DNA of 64,000 bases from Saccharofermentans sp. Its GTDB lineage: Bacteria > Bacillota > Clostridia > Saccharofermentanales > Saccharofermentanaceae. The notes under the pieces were generated by a model, which was not told where the DNA came from, ran no database searches, and saw only the letters and a program-made list of their open reading frames with translations. Where the stretch lies: positions 1 through 64,000 of the forward strand of contig JAIKWL010000029.1 in the NCBI GenBank assembly GCA_024684815.1. Reading direction: 5' to 3'. Positions 39,157-47,673 of this stretch are shown piece by piece. The translations under genes and the position numbers were made by a program. Every line of letters starts with the position of its first letter. Position 1 is the stretch's first letter.

Positions 39157-39173
39157 GTGAAGATTCTATCAGA

Positions 39174-39207
39174 GAAAAGCCGAAAATAAAGGATTTCACG
39201 GCTTTTC
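39174..39207. repeat. Perfect inverted repeat between MATE1 and the glycerophosphotransferase gene
   Basis: GAAAAGCCG and CGGCTTTTC, 9-bp arms with a 16-base loop. No clear T-run follows on the minus strand, so it could be a weak terminator for the envelope operon or an operator in front of MATE1. Confidence 0.5.
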
Positions 39208-39239
39208 GCCAGAATCAATAAGAAAAAACAAGACAATGA

Positions 39240-40541
39240 TTAAATCCTATTTGAACGGGATAAACGTTTTTTTGTTTTAGACTCCTGTTTGGATTCCTGC
39301 TTAACAATCTCATCGTATTTGGCGAGGAGATAGTCAGAGACCTTTTCTGCTCCGTGTCCCTGATTGCACCAGGTCTGTTCTCTGGCAAGGTCTCTTCCTT
39401 TGCTGAGCTCATCAGCATATGAGCCTTCAAGACATTCTTTGATCAGGTTTCTGATATCAGATATGTTTTCCTTGCTTAAGCGTTTACCGATGTGAGGGAG
39501 GATATCGTAAGTCCAAAGCTCTTTGCTGTCCCATGAGCAGTCGTATTCCGATCTGTCGAAAACAGGATCGGTATAGATCAGAGGCTTATTGAACACGAGG
39601 GAGAAATCAAAGAGCACACCGGAGAAATCGGATATCAGGATATCTGCTCCGCTAAGCACATTGAAGTTGTCAGGATCCTTGTTCCAGCTGAGTTTACTGC
39701 TCTCGGGGAACTTATTCATAAGCTCATCCATCAGAGGCTTTTCTGAGATAAATGACTGCGGATGAGGTCGGATTATTATCTTATGGCCTGTTTTGATCAG
39801 CTGCTCTATAAATTCAGCGCCGTATACCGTCAGGATTCCATTAGTGCCCCAGGATGGAGCAAGGAGTATTACGGGCTCGCTTTTTCCTTCTTTTGGTGAA
39901 GAAGCCTCAAGGCGTTCCCTCATCTTGTCCATGTAGGGAATGCCTGCAAGCTTTAAATCCTTTGGCGGAATGCCGCGGGTTTCTTCAAGTCGTCTTATCT
40001 GATCGATCTGATACTGACCTGACAGAAGGATAGCATCGTAAAAGTCCAGACCGAACATCTTATAGAGCGTGATGTCACTTGCTGCGTGAGGAATATGCAC
40101 ATACCAGCTTGCAGTCTTTGAACGCTTCCACTGGAAAACATCAAGACTCGGTGTAGTGGAAAGAACGACCTTTGCCTTGATGAGATTCATTCTGGAGATA
40201 GCCTTGTTGCCTTCACCGATGAATACGGCATGCACATATTTATAGCCGGCATTCAGCGCAGGGTCATCAGGGCTTGCGGTAAGATACCAGATATCCTTTT
40301 GTCTTTTCTCGAATTCATCGCATACAGGACGGAATACTGACCAGTAACGTTTGCCTTCGGAGAAGATACAGATCGGGAACATATCCTTGTCATCCGTCTT
40401 TCCTTTTCCGCCTGACATGATGAACTTGAACCTGATAAGTAATGCTCTTGCGGCAAAGACAAGAACACCGGTAATTCCGATGATGATCGAGAAAAGCATG
40501 CTTCCCGTTCCGGGATCGATGTATAGCATTTTGGTGATCAT
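39240..40541 (-). CDS. CDP-glycerol glycerophosphotransferase family protein (TagB/TagF-like)
   Basis: Probable transferase of glycerol-phosphate (or a related polyol phosphate) onto a cell-surface polymer. An N-terminal membrane anchor (~10-36) is followed by the GT-B-like fold: HIPHAASDITLYKMFGLDFYDAIL, GIPYMDKM, APSWG, IIRPHPQS, and DILISDFSGVLFDFSLVFNKPLIY, all typical of the family. 433 aa. GAGGAA lies 10 bases before the ATG. It starts 13 bases after the YidC/LtaS-like fusion gene and is surely cotranscribed, giving a two-gene glycerol-phosphate envelope module. Confidence 0.9.
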   Translation of the reverse strand: MITKMLYIDPGTGSMLFSIIIGITGVLVFAARALLIRFKFIMSGGKGKTDDKDMFPICIFSEGKRYWSVFRPVCDEFEKRQKDIWYLTASPDDPALNAGYKYVHAVFIGEGNKAISRMNLIKAKVVLSTTPSLDVFQWKRSKTASWYVHIPHAASDITLYKMFGLDFYDAILLSGQYQIDQIRRLEETRGIPPKDLKLAGIPYMDKMRERLEASSPKEGKSEPVILLAPSWGTNGILTVYGAEFIEQLIKTGHKIIIRPHPQSFISEKPLMDELMNKFPESSKLSWNKDPDNFNVLSGADILISDFSGVLFDFSLVFNKPLIYTDPVFDRSEYDCSWDSKELWTYDILPHIGKRLSKENISDIRNLIKECLEGSYADELSKGRDLAREQTWCNQGHGAEKVSDYLLAKYDEIVKQESKQESKTKKRLSRSNRI

Positions 40542-40554
40542 TTATGGCACTTCC

Positions 40555-43086
40555 TCATGTTCCGGGTTCTCCGTCGTAAGCTTTCCAGTTGCTGCTGTCA
40601 TAGATATTGTCTTTTACTGTCAGCCAGTAGCCGTTAGGATCTTTGAAGCGTGTTCCGTTATTTGTTATCGTGTTGTGCTCGTGTGAGACATAGACAAGCT
40701 GTTCGTCTGACTTTTCATTTTCTAATATCGGATTATCGGTGTACGGATTTACCGGATCTTCTATGACGCCGTTAACTGCCATGAAAGGTGTATCTGCATT
40801 AGTCATGAACTTATCTGATACGGTAAATCCTTCCTGATCGAAGTCCTTTACCATAAGGACGGGATTTACCCATTCGGCATCAAAGCCGAGATCCATGCTG
40901 ATGAGATCATCAAAATTGTTAAGACCCGAACCGTGATCGGCAACGATAATGATCCTGGTATTGTCGTAGATATTGTTTTCGCGCAGGAAATCAAGCCACC
41001 GGCCTATCAGGATGCATGCCTCGGTGACGCACTGATAGTGCTTGTAATCTTCCTCATCATCAAGATACATGGGAACGCCGTTAACTGTCGGAGGCGTATC
41101 GTATTTATCTTCCGAAAGCAGACAGAAATCGTGAGCGGTACCGTTGTTATACATTATGAAGCAGTCCGTCGGTGAATCGGATATATCGGTAAATCCGCCG
41201 AGAGAAGCCAGAGCAGTGTGTTCTCTGACGTAAGTTCCCAAAAGATTATCCGGTATCGTACTGTTGTTCAAATAGTTGTATGAACCGTCACTGTAGATAA
41301 GAGGCTGAATGAAGCACGGCAGGATCTTCATCAATCCGTAGCAGAAAAGATCCCTGTTAAGGCGCTCCTCCATGTCGGCTCCGACAGCCGTAAGCTCATC
41401 GTTTTTCATCGCCATCGACATGCTGAATGCGTTGATGTTGTCATCGTAGTCGTAAATACTTGCATCGAACAGCCATGAATAATTCGTATACGGAACATCG
41501 CTTACCGTAACATCCCATCCTTCATTGGAGAACATTGTGGGAAGAACGCGGAGGGCTTCGTTGTGCTTATCCTTTAACAGCTCGTCCGATCTCTCGTTGA
41601 GCCTGGCGGGTGTGTATTCATAGCCTCCGAAAAGCGCCGGCGAACCCATATTGGTACGCGGTCCGAATGATATCGTGTTAGGGTAATAAGTGAATCCGTC
41701 GAATTGATTTACAAGTTCAGGGTGCTCCGTGAACACATATGGAATATACGAGCCGATCATCATGTCCATCATCAGCACTACGACATTCTTTCCGGTCGAA
41801 GTCATACGGAAGCTGATCTCGTCAGCCGAATTTACACTGTAGTTTGTGCCGTGATATGCATAGATAAAAAAGCCGATGCTCGTACCCGAGAATATGACCG
41901 AGGAAATGAGTATTACGGCAACGATCTTCGTTATATAATTCTTAAGCTTATATCCGATCACCATGACAACGGCAATAACAGCTATGTCGGCAAGGACGTT
42001 GAGAATGATATCTTTTGCTTCAAACACCATGGGTTTCTCGTATGTCAGTTTATAAGTCATCATTCCGAACGCTTTGTTGAAGGCAAGGTAATTTACCATT
42101 CCGCAAGCCGTGAAAGCTGCAAATATATAAGACAGCGTTTTCCCGTGCCTGCCTTTTACCAGGTACGCGAAAACAGGTATCCATATCATGAACGTTCCTG
42201 ATGCAATAAGTGTGCTGTTGATGATATATGTCATCGGGGAATGAGGAGTGTCAATGTAGGTATTGATAAATTCCAGCGGGCTTTTGTCTATGATGTCAGA
42301 AGGGATCATGAGGCCTGTCATGATGGCAAGGACAGTGCAGCACAGATAGATCAGAGCCATGTCTTTGCTGTGGGAGCCGGAGATATCGGGCTTTGCTTTC
42401 TTAGGTGCAGGCTTAATGAAGTGGGCCACGATGTTCTTAAGAAGCGAGAAGATGTTATTTAATGTCCAGTAAAATACAAGTCCTGCAGGTGAGTTGTAGA
42501 GCAATACCAGGAAGACGAGAGCGATGAGTATCAGCTTGATCTTGTCCTTGAATGCACCTTTTTCCGAATAAATGAATCCTGAGACAATGTTTATCACAGT
42601 CATCAGAATCGGCAGGAGGTTTACGGTAAACCCGCCTATGCTTATAAGCGCATCCGGAACGCCGAGATCCTTTATCGGGCCCAGAGAAGTACCGTGAAGA
42701 AGTGACAGACCTGATAAGAAGCTGTATGCCGCAATAAAGAAGGGAATCTGAAGGAACAGAGAGACAGATTCTTTAAGCACATCAGTGGACTTATAGTTGT
42801 TCTCCCTGTAATATGCCTGAAGCATCATTATCTTCTCGTCGCCCTTGAATGTTGTCTTGATCTTATCGACCCAGGGCTTCATGAGCTTCTTCTTGGCATT
42901 CTGCTCCTTCTCGAGCATATCGGCACGGAAATAAAGAGGGAGGAGCAAAATGTTTATAACAAGGCTCATCATAAGGATGGACAGCCAGACATTATCCGTG
43001 CTCTTGAAAGCAAAAAAGAACACGAATTCGAACAGAAGTCTTAACGGTTCGATTATAAGAGAATAAATAACATCAACAAACGACAT
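40555..43086 (-). CDS. YidC/Oxa1-like domain fused to an LtaS-like membrane sulfatase-fold domain
   Basis: 843-aa two-part membrane protein. Residues ~1-225 follow the YidC/Oxa1 core: five hydrophobic segments and a charged C1-like hairpin (~55-100). The essential groove arginine of YidC is N45 (SLVINILLLPL where insertases have VRL..LPL). Residues ~243-412 add about five more helices. From ~430 an extracellular alkaline-phosphatase/sulfatase fold follows: NVVVLMMDMM with metal ligand D441, RTNMGSPALFGG with likely nucleophile T478, and VADHGSG with D717-H718. LtaS, the lipoteichoic acid synthase, has the same plan of five helices plus sulfatase domain with a Thr nucleophile. Inference: glycerol-phosphate transfer outside the membrane, with the YidC-like part as accessory or scaffold. 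Confidence 0.82.
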   Translation of the reverse strand: MSFVDVIYSLIIEPLRLLFEFVFFFAFKSTDNVWLSILMMSLVINILLLPLYFRADMLEKEQNAKKKLMKPWVDKIKTTFKGDEKIMMLQAYYRENNYKSTDVLKESVSLFLQIPFFIAAYSFLSGLSLLHGTSLGPIKDLGVPDALISIGGFTVNLLPILMTVINIVSGFIYSEKGAFKDKIKLILIALVFLVLLYNSPAGLVFYWTLNNIFSLLKNIVAHFIKPAPKKAKPDISGSHSKDMALIYLCCTVLAIMTGLMIPSDIIDKSPLEFINTYIDTPHSPMTYIINSTLIASGTFMIWIPVFAYLVKGRHGKTLSYIFAAFTACGMVNYLAFNKAFGMMTYKLTYEKPMVFEAKDIILNVLADIAVIAVVMVIGYKLKNYITKIVAVILISSVIFSGTSIGFFIYAYHGTNYSVNSADEISFRMTSTGKNVVVLMMDMMIGSYIPYVFTEHPELVNQFDGFTYYPNTISFGPRTNMGSPALFGGYEYTPARLNERSDELLKDKHNEALRVLPTMFSNEGWDVTVSDVPYTNYSWLFDASIYDYDDNINAFSMSMAMKNDELTAVGADMEERLNRDLFCYGLMKILPCFIQPLIYSDGSYNYLNNSTIPDNLLGTYVREHTALASLGGFTDISDSPTDCFIMYNNGTAHDFCLLSEDKYDTPPTVNGVPMYLDDEEDYKHYQCVTEACILIGRWLDFLRENNIYDNTRIIIVADHGSGLNNFDDLISMDLGFDAEWVNPVLMVKDFDQEGFTVSDKFMTNADTPFMAVNGVIEDPVNPYTDNPILENEKSDEQLVYVSHEHNTITNNGTRFKDPNGYWLTVKDNIYDSSNWKAYDGEPGT

Positions 43087-43220
43087 ATCCCTTAAGCCTG
43101 ACTATCAACAATAATTGAACATTATAGCATGACAGGGATAATTTATTAAATAATAAGAAGAGAGCGGTGACGATTCCTGCTGATATACAGGGAGGGGAAC
43201 AGACAATCCGGTTTATAAGG

Positions 43221-44621
43221 CTAAGATGATTTCTCTTCCAGAAGCAATTTGTCTTTCTTTTCGACAACGGATTTGCCAAACCATTTCTTCTTGTACCAGT
43301 AGTACATTACAATGAGACCGCGGATGCATTCGTCGGTTGCAGTTCCAAGATAGATCCCGGCAACACCGATGCCGGCAAAAACGCCCAGGAAATAACCTGT
43401 CGAAAGCCCCAGCCCCCAGTTGGACAATATGCCTGCTATAAGCGGGAATATATATGCTCCCGCGGCTTTAAGGCTGTTTACGAAAGTCATGTTAAGGCAG
43501 CGCCCGGTCTCAACGAAAATATCGGCGATCATGATCATCTGACCCAGTATTATTATGTTCTGATTCTGTGTGAAGAGCTGCAGGGAGTACCTGCAGAGCA
43601 GTGCATTGAACGAAGCTAATGCTATCGTTATCGGAAGTGAGATCCTCAAAGTGCGGAATACACGTTTATAAGCCTCATCCTGTTTGCCTGCGCCGACAAG
43701 GTGTCCTGTGATTATCTGTGTGGACATAGCGCAGGCATTTGAGAATATGAACGCAAAGGATATCAGTGTATTGCAGTATGATCTTGCATTTACTGCATCA
43801 TCCCCCATTGCATTTACAAAGGAAAGAAGCGTGGTCTGATAAAGGTTATATGTAAGGTTCTCACCGGCTGTCGGAAGACCGATCTTTATCATCTTGACGA
43901 GGAGTTTTCCGGGGAACGGCCTGAGATACGTAATAGATATCTTTCCGATCTTTCTTGCGAAGAAGAATATAAAGACGGCTACAACCGCAATAGCTCTTGC
44001 CGCAACAGTCGATATCGCGACACCAGCGACCCCCATGTTAAGGAATTTCAAAGGTCCGTAAAGGAAAAGATAATTGCCGAATATGTTTAAGATATTGATC
44101 GCAAAGGTAACACACATGCCTATCATGGTATATCCGTTGCATCTTAAGATCTGGAGCATTACGTTAAATATAGCTGACAGGAATCCTGTGCCGCCGACGA
44201 TATAGATGTAGGTCATCGAGTACGGGCGCATGCTGTCGGAGACATGAAGGAACATCATTATAAGAGGATTAGCGGCACAGAATGCTCCGCTGAGTATCAC
44301 ACCGATCACGAAGTTGACGGCTATGGAAAGCGTGTAGATCATATTCATCTTGTCGAACCGCTTTGCACCGAGATATTGTGCGACAACGACGCTCGTAGCG
44401 GTGGCGATGACATTGAAAAGAATGTTCATCATGAACATGATCGTATTGGCATTGCCGACGGCACCTACTGCAGCCTCATCATAGTGGCTGAGCATGATCG
44501 TGTCGACATTGTTGAGCATCGTGTTCAGTAAGAACTCGAGAAACATAGGCCCCGCAAGCAAAAGAAGCGGAGTCTTCTCATCAATGTTGATCGTTCTGTT
44601 ACTGTTAAAAGATCTTCCCAT
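43221..44621 (-). CDS. MATE-family efflux transporter (second copy)
   Basis: About 466-aa MATE protein, divergent from MATE1. Segments: LLLLAGPMFLEFLLNTMLNNVDTIMLSHYDEAAVGAVG (N-terminal MATE helix pair), VVVAQYLGAKRFDKMN, and a second-half ITGHLVGAGKQDEAYKRVFR. Start ATG 44621 is chosen; a TTG three codons earlier is in frame but neither start has a strong ribosome site. It precedes the YidC-like fusion gene on the same strand with a 134-base gap that shows no gene. Confidence 0.92.
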   Translation of the reverse strand: MGRSFNSNRTINIDEKTPLLLLAGPMFLEFLLNTMLNNVDTIMLSHYDEAAVGAVGNANTIMFMMNILFNVIATATSVVVAQYLGAKRFDKMNMIYTLSIAVNFVIGVILSGAFCAANPLIMMFLHVSDSMRPYSMTYIYIVGGTGFLSAIFNVMLQILRCNGYTMIGMCVTFAINILNIFGNYLFLYGPLKFLNMGVAGVAISTVAARAIAVVAVFIFFFARKIGKISITYLRPFPGKLLVKMIKIGLPTAGENLTYNLYQTTLLSFVNAMGDDAVNARSYCNTLISFAFIFSNACAMSTQIITGHLVGAGKQDEAYKRVFRTLRISLPITIALASFNALLCRYSLQLFTQNQNIIILGQMIMIADIFVETGRCLNMTFVNSLKAAGAYIFPLIAGILSNWGLGLSTGYFLGVFAGIGVAGIYLGTATDECIRGLIVMYYWYKKKWFGKSVVEKKDKLLLEEKSS

Positions 44622-44900
44622 AATTATCAATGCTTACATATTCCCCGGGTCTCGATGAAAAATAATACTACATGCACAGGACTTAATATATAAGAAAGAC
44701 TTAGATTTCTTCACTAAATATATAGGCAAGTTTGGCGCAAAAATTCTCAAAGTTGAAGATATAAACTTATATATTTCTTATGTTTTATCCTGCGGCTCCG
44801 GCTTGGGGAGAATGTGTATCTGAATGGTTTTAAGTAGATTTAAAGTTTGTCCGTTATAAATCGTAAGTAAAAGCGATGATCAGCGAAAGGAGCTTTAGCA

Positions 44901-45224
44901 ATGCAGGAAGCAAACAGCTACCGCCATGAACTGAAATTTATGGTCTCATATGCGGATTATCTTGCCATGAGAGCGCGGTTCAAGGCCGTTATGCAGCCTG
45001 ATCCTCATGTTCAGGGAAATGGAAGATATCTGATAAGGAGCATCTATTTTGATAACAGTAACGATAAGGCGCTGAAAGAAAAGATCGATGGTATCAGGAA
45101 AAGGGAGAAGTTCAGGATCAGGTTTTATAACGATGATCTTACATATATATCACTTGAGAAGAAGATCAAGAATGGCAGTCTCTGCCTTATAAGCAGCGGA
45201 ACGATAAGACGGAAGCATGCCTGA
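44901..45224 (+). pseudogene. Truncated VTC-domain (polyphosphate polymerase-type) gene
   Basis: The 107-aa product matches only the first ~95 residues of a VTC domain: YRHELKFMVSYADYLAMRARF, then RYLIRSIYFDNSNDKALKEKIDG and KFRIRFYNDDLTYISLEKKIKNG, as in the bacterial CotH-associated VTC proteins (normally ~230-250 aa). It then breaks off into unrelated sequence ending RRKHA. AAGGAG precedes the ATG, so the start region is intact. The 270 bases upstream (44631-44900) are AT-rich with no gene. The missing C-terminal half holds much of the tunnel, so the fragment should be inactive. Confidence 0.8.
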
Positions 45225-45543
45225 TTTTGACATGGGAAACATGCCGAATTTTGACATGAGTAACATGCCTGACTTTGACGTCGGAGACATGCCTCAAATG
45301 GATGGCGGTAACTTCTCAGGCGGAGGCAACGGTTTCTCCGGTGGAGATAGTGACTCCGCGGGCGGTTTCCCGGGCGGAGGCAAGAGCTTTGCAGGTGGTT
45401 TTCCCGGCGGAAATATGCCATCGGGTATGCCCGGACAAGGTCAGTCCTTAAATAGTTCTGTGATCAAAAATGCAGTAATTATTTTCATCTGCTTAATATT
45501 GATGATAGTTGCGCCTGCAGTAGTAAAAGGATTGAAGAGATAG
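45217..45543 (+). pseudogene. C-terminal tail remnant of a CotH-like secreted kinase gene
   Basis: 108-aa frame made of four short MPDFDMGN-type repeats, a glycine/serine-rich run with PGGG and GGFPGG motifs, and one C-terminal membrane helix (VIIFICLILMIVAPAVV). Such G/M/F-rich tails plus an anchor end many clostridial CotH-family proteins. It lies 7 bases inside the truncated VTC frame. VTC, DUF4956 and CotH genes are normally neighbours in that order, so a deletion joining the two ends explains both fragments. A stop codon lies directly upstream in frame, so the ATG at 45217 opens the frame. Whether it is translated is unknown. Confidence 0.6.
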
Positions 45544-45544
45544 A

Positions 45545-45765
45545 ATAAGTGAAGCTTGCCCGGTTTATAGGGATGGAATCATTTCACTTTGTTTAGGTCA
45601 AAGAGTGGATTTCTGTTCACGGGCGGAAGCTCTCGCTGAAGGTGCCTTTTCCCATGCTCGACTCCGTGTCCGAGTTTTGGATGTAAAATACTCGAGCAAA
45701 AAGTCGGTTTTTGGCGAAAACCGTTGTGGCGGTCTGCTTTTTCGCGCGCCACTCAACATTGCCGG
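45545..45765. other. Unassigned sequence in the decay scar
   Basis: No gene recognised. The stretch is more GC-rich than nearby intergenic DNA and contains a small hairpin (CGGTTTTTGGCGAAAACCG, about 45702-45720). It sits between the CotH-tail remnant and the MATE fragment and may be debris of a deleted gene or element. Confidence 0.35.
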
Positions 45766-45920
45766 TCAGCAGTGTACAACAGTCATTGCCTCCTGCGACA
45801 GGAAGAGCAGCATTACGGCATCCGATACCGGTACGAGCGCCCATACAAAACTCTGCAGCGTCATCGGCAGTATCAGAGATATCAACTTTTTCTGAATGCT
45901 GTATCTTTTACCTGTTCCAT
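45766..45920 (-). pseudogene. Frameshifted 5' fragment of a MATE transporter gene
   Basis: Minus strand, starting MEQVKDTAFRK. A one-base loss in the A-run after codon 11 gives an immediate stop; restoring one A reads on as KLISLILPMTLQSFVWALV and PVSDAVMLLFLSQEAM. This closely parallels the start of MATE1 at 39156 (KLISLILPMTLQHFVFALVPVSDAIMLLF). After about 50 codons the similarity ends. It is both frameshifted and truncated, hence dead. The gap from here to 46110 holds only the start region of the protease gene. Confidence 0.85.
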
Positions 45921-46110
45921 TAATATATTTCCATATGCATATTTACTTAATTAAGCAAGACGGTATTTTAACCTGTTTGAAAAAGAAATTCAAACAGATA
46001 TTAAGGTTTGTCCTCAAAAGTGATTATGAACAAACTTGATATATACGGATCTTAAGTGATAATCTCCGATAAACAGTTAACAAACCTTGATGACAGAAGG
46101 GAATAAGGTA

Positions 46111-47334
46111 ATGCAGCAATTAACAGATCAGCACAGACTTAAGCCTTGGATGGGATTTGCCCTTTTTGCATTGGTTATGGCACTGTTTGTGACTGCCGGT
46201 AGCTTTATGCAGACCCATTGGGGTCTTACAGGTTTGCTGCTTACCGAAGTGATGTTCCTTATTGTAGCAGTCAGTTACTGTCTTGTTTTCAGGATCCCTG
46301 TAAAAGAAATGTTTCCTGTAAAAAAGTTTTCTGCAAGGGACTTCTTCGGTTCGCTTTTATTGACTCTCGGCGGTTTGTCTTTCGGTATGCTGAGTATATT
46401 TTTAGTTGGCATTATCTATCCCAAAGCACTGGAATCAAATGATATAAAGGTATTAAGTGAATTATCCAAAGGCAGTTCGGGATATGTATTGACGCTCCTG
46501 ATACTTTCTTTGTCACCTGCGATCTGTGAGGAGGCTATTCACAGAGGCGCGATATTATCCAACTTCAGGTCCATAAAAAAGGATTGGATCATAGTTCTTA
46601 TCATGGGGATCCTTTTCGGCATAAATCATCTGTCGGTCGCGAGGTTTATCAATACAGCACTGTTGGGTGCATGTCTGTCATACATAGTAGTTAAGAAGAA
46701 CAATATCATCCTCTCATCGATCATGCATTTTACGGTCAACTTCGGATCGATGATGATCAGTTTTATATCCAACAGTGTATCGGATAATTCCGGAGCAGCA
46801 CAGAGTTCAGCGCAGATGACATCTAATACAATGCTGACTGCTCTGCCGGTTTATTTGCTTTTTTTTCACACTGCTCCGTTTTTTATCGTTGCCGGACTTT
46901 GGATGCTAAGTCCCTCTGCTCATAAGAAGATCCGCTTCCTTTTTGCAGGGATCCTGTCGGTAACTATGTTTATCAGTGCCATCGTAATAGCAGGAATCAA
47001 TGCCAAAGTAAATGAGGTGGCCGATTCGACATTGAATTACACCGTCTATCGTGAGCAGACAGAAGGAACCCACGTGGATTTTGAGATAACAAAAGCAGGT
47101 AAGTATAATGTTGTCTGCCAGGTGATAAACAGCGACGGGGAATATGAAATACGGATAAATGACAGTCTGGGGGAGAATGTCTTCAGTGACTGGATGCAGT
47201 CCGGCACAAAGATAAGGACATACAGCAATACCCTGGATCTGGAGGAAGGGGAATACTCTCTATATCTTGTCAGCGGAAAAGCAAGCGGCGGCGATCATAT
47301 CACTGTTGCTGTCAGGATAACAAAAGCCGGCTGA
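46111..47334 (+). CDS. CPBP-family intramembrane metalloprotease with C-terminal extracellular domain
   Basis: Membrane glutamic/metalloprotease of the CaaX-protease and bacteriocin-processing (CPBP, Abi) family. Eight or so helices span ~10-300. Active-site motifs: CEEAIHRG (EExxxR), GILFGINHLS (FxxxH) and SSIMHFTVN (third motif with His). The last ~100 residues after the final helix form a soluble, probably beta-sandwich domain (HVDFEITKAGKYNVVCQV), an uncommon addition. 407 aa from ATG 46111, with AGAAGGG nine bases upstream. Substrate unknown; no bacteriocin genes adjoin. Confidence 0.82.
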   Translation: MQQLTDQHRLKPWMGFALFALVMALFVTAGSFMQTHWGLTGLLLTEVMFLIVAVSYCLVFRIPVKEMFPVKKFSARDFFGSLLLTLGGLSFGMLSIFLVGIIYPKALESNDIKVLSELSKGSSGYVLTLLILSLSPAICEEAIHRGAILSNFRSIKKDWIIVLIMGILFGINHLSVARFINTALLGACLSYIVVKKNNIILSSIMHFTVNFGSMMISFISNSVSDNSGAAQSSAQMTSNTMLTALPVYLLFFHTAPFFIVAGLWMLSPSAHKKIRFLFAGILSVTMFISAIVIAGINAKVNEVADSTLNYTVYREQTEGTHVDFEITKAGKYNVVCQVINSDGEYEIRINDSLGENVFSDWMQSGTKIRTYSNTLDLEEGEYSLYLVSGKASGGDHITVAVRITKAG

Positions 47335-47379
47335 ATCTGATTCGCACCGGCCATTATCATAAATCTGCAAAGATATAAC

Positions 47380-47454
47380 TGGTGGAAACTGCGGGGTTTG
47401 AACCCGCGACCCCTCCCCTGTGAAGGGAATGCTCTCCCGCTGAGCTAAGCTTCC
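47380..47454 (-). tRNA. tRNA-Val (anticodon CAC)
   Basis: Minus-strand cloverleaf: acceptor GGAAGCT with AGTTTCC, D-arm GCTCAGCGGGAGAGC, anticodon loop TTCACAG giving CAC (valine codon GUG), T-arm GCGGGTTCAAACCCCGC, and an encoded CCA at 47380-47382. 75 bases. A GCACT/AGTGC inverted repeat lies just upstream. Confidence 0.95.
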
Positions 47455-47673
47455 GGGAATATATTAGCACTAAAAATCAGTGCTTGGAAAAGGTTTTTGA
47501 TCAAGTCTGCCCGGCTTTGTTCGATTTCGAAAAAAACGCTCGTTTATTTAACAAATCTTCTTTAATGATGACAGAGTTTGTTCTATGATAAGTCTATCTT
47601 GTAATTGCCTTTTCAGTCACTTTTTTGAAGCGTGGGACTGATCAGACATAAATTGAAGAAAGGACTTTATTTT

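Noticed and set aside
41704..42201. 165-codon plus-strand frame inside the YidC/LtaS-like gene
   Set aside because: Antisense shadow with no start signal; the opposite strand has clear domains and motifs.
37801..44621. The YidC-like gene as the housekeeping membrane insertase
   Set aside because: It is not near rpmH/rnpA/jag, lacks the key arginine, and carries a large sulfatase domain, so it is unlikely to be the general insertase.
44631..44900. Possible riboswitch or small RNA in an AT-rich spacer with repeated TATATA-rich segments
   Set aside because: No conserved motif or stable structure could be recognised; the repeats are simple AT-rich sequence.
45217..45543. Repeats as a CRISPR array or a functional repeat-protein gene
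   Set aside because: The repeats are short coding repeats of varying length and sequence within a protein frame, with no uniform spacers; the context is a truncated locus.
46111..47334. CPBP protease as part of a bacteriocin immunity locus
   Set aside because: No precursor peptide, radical-SAM enzyme or ABC exporter lies beside it; neighbours are remnants and a tRNA.
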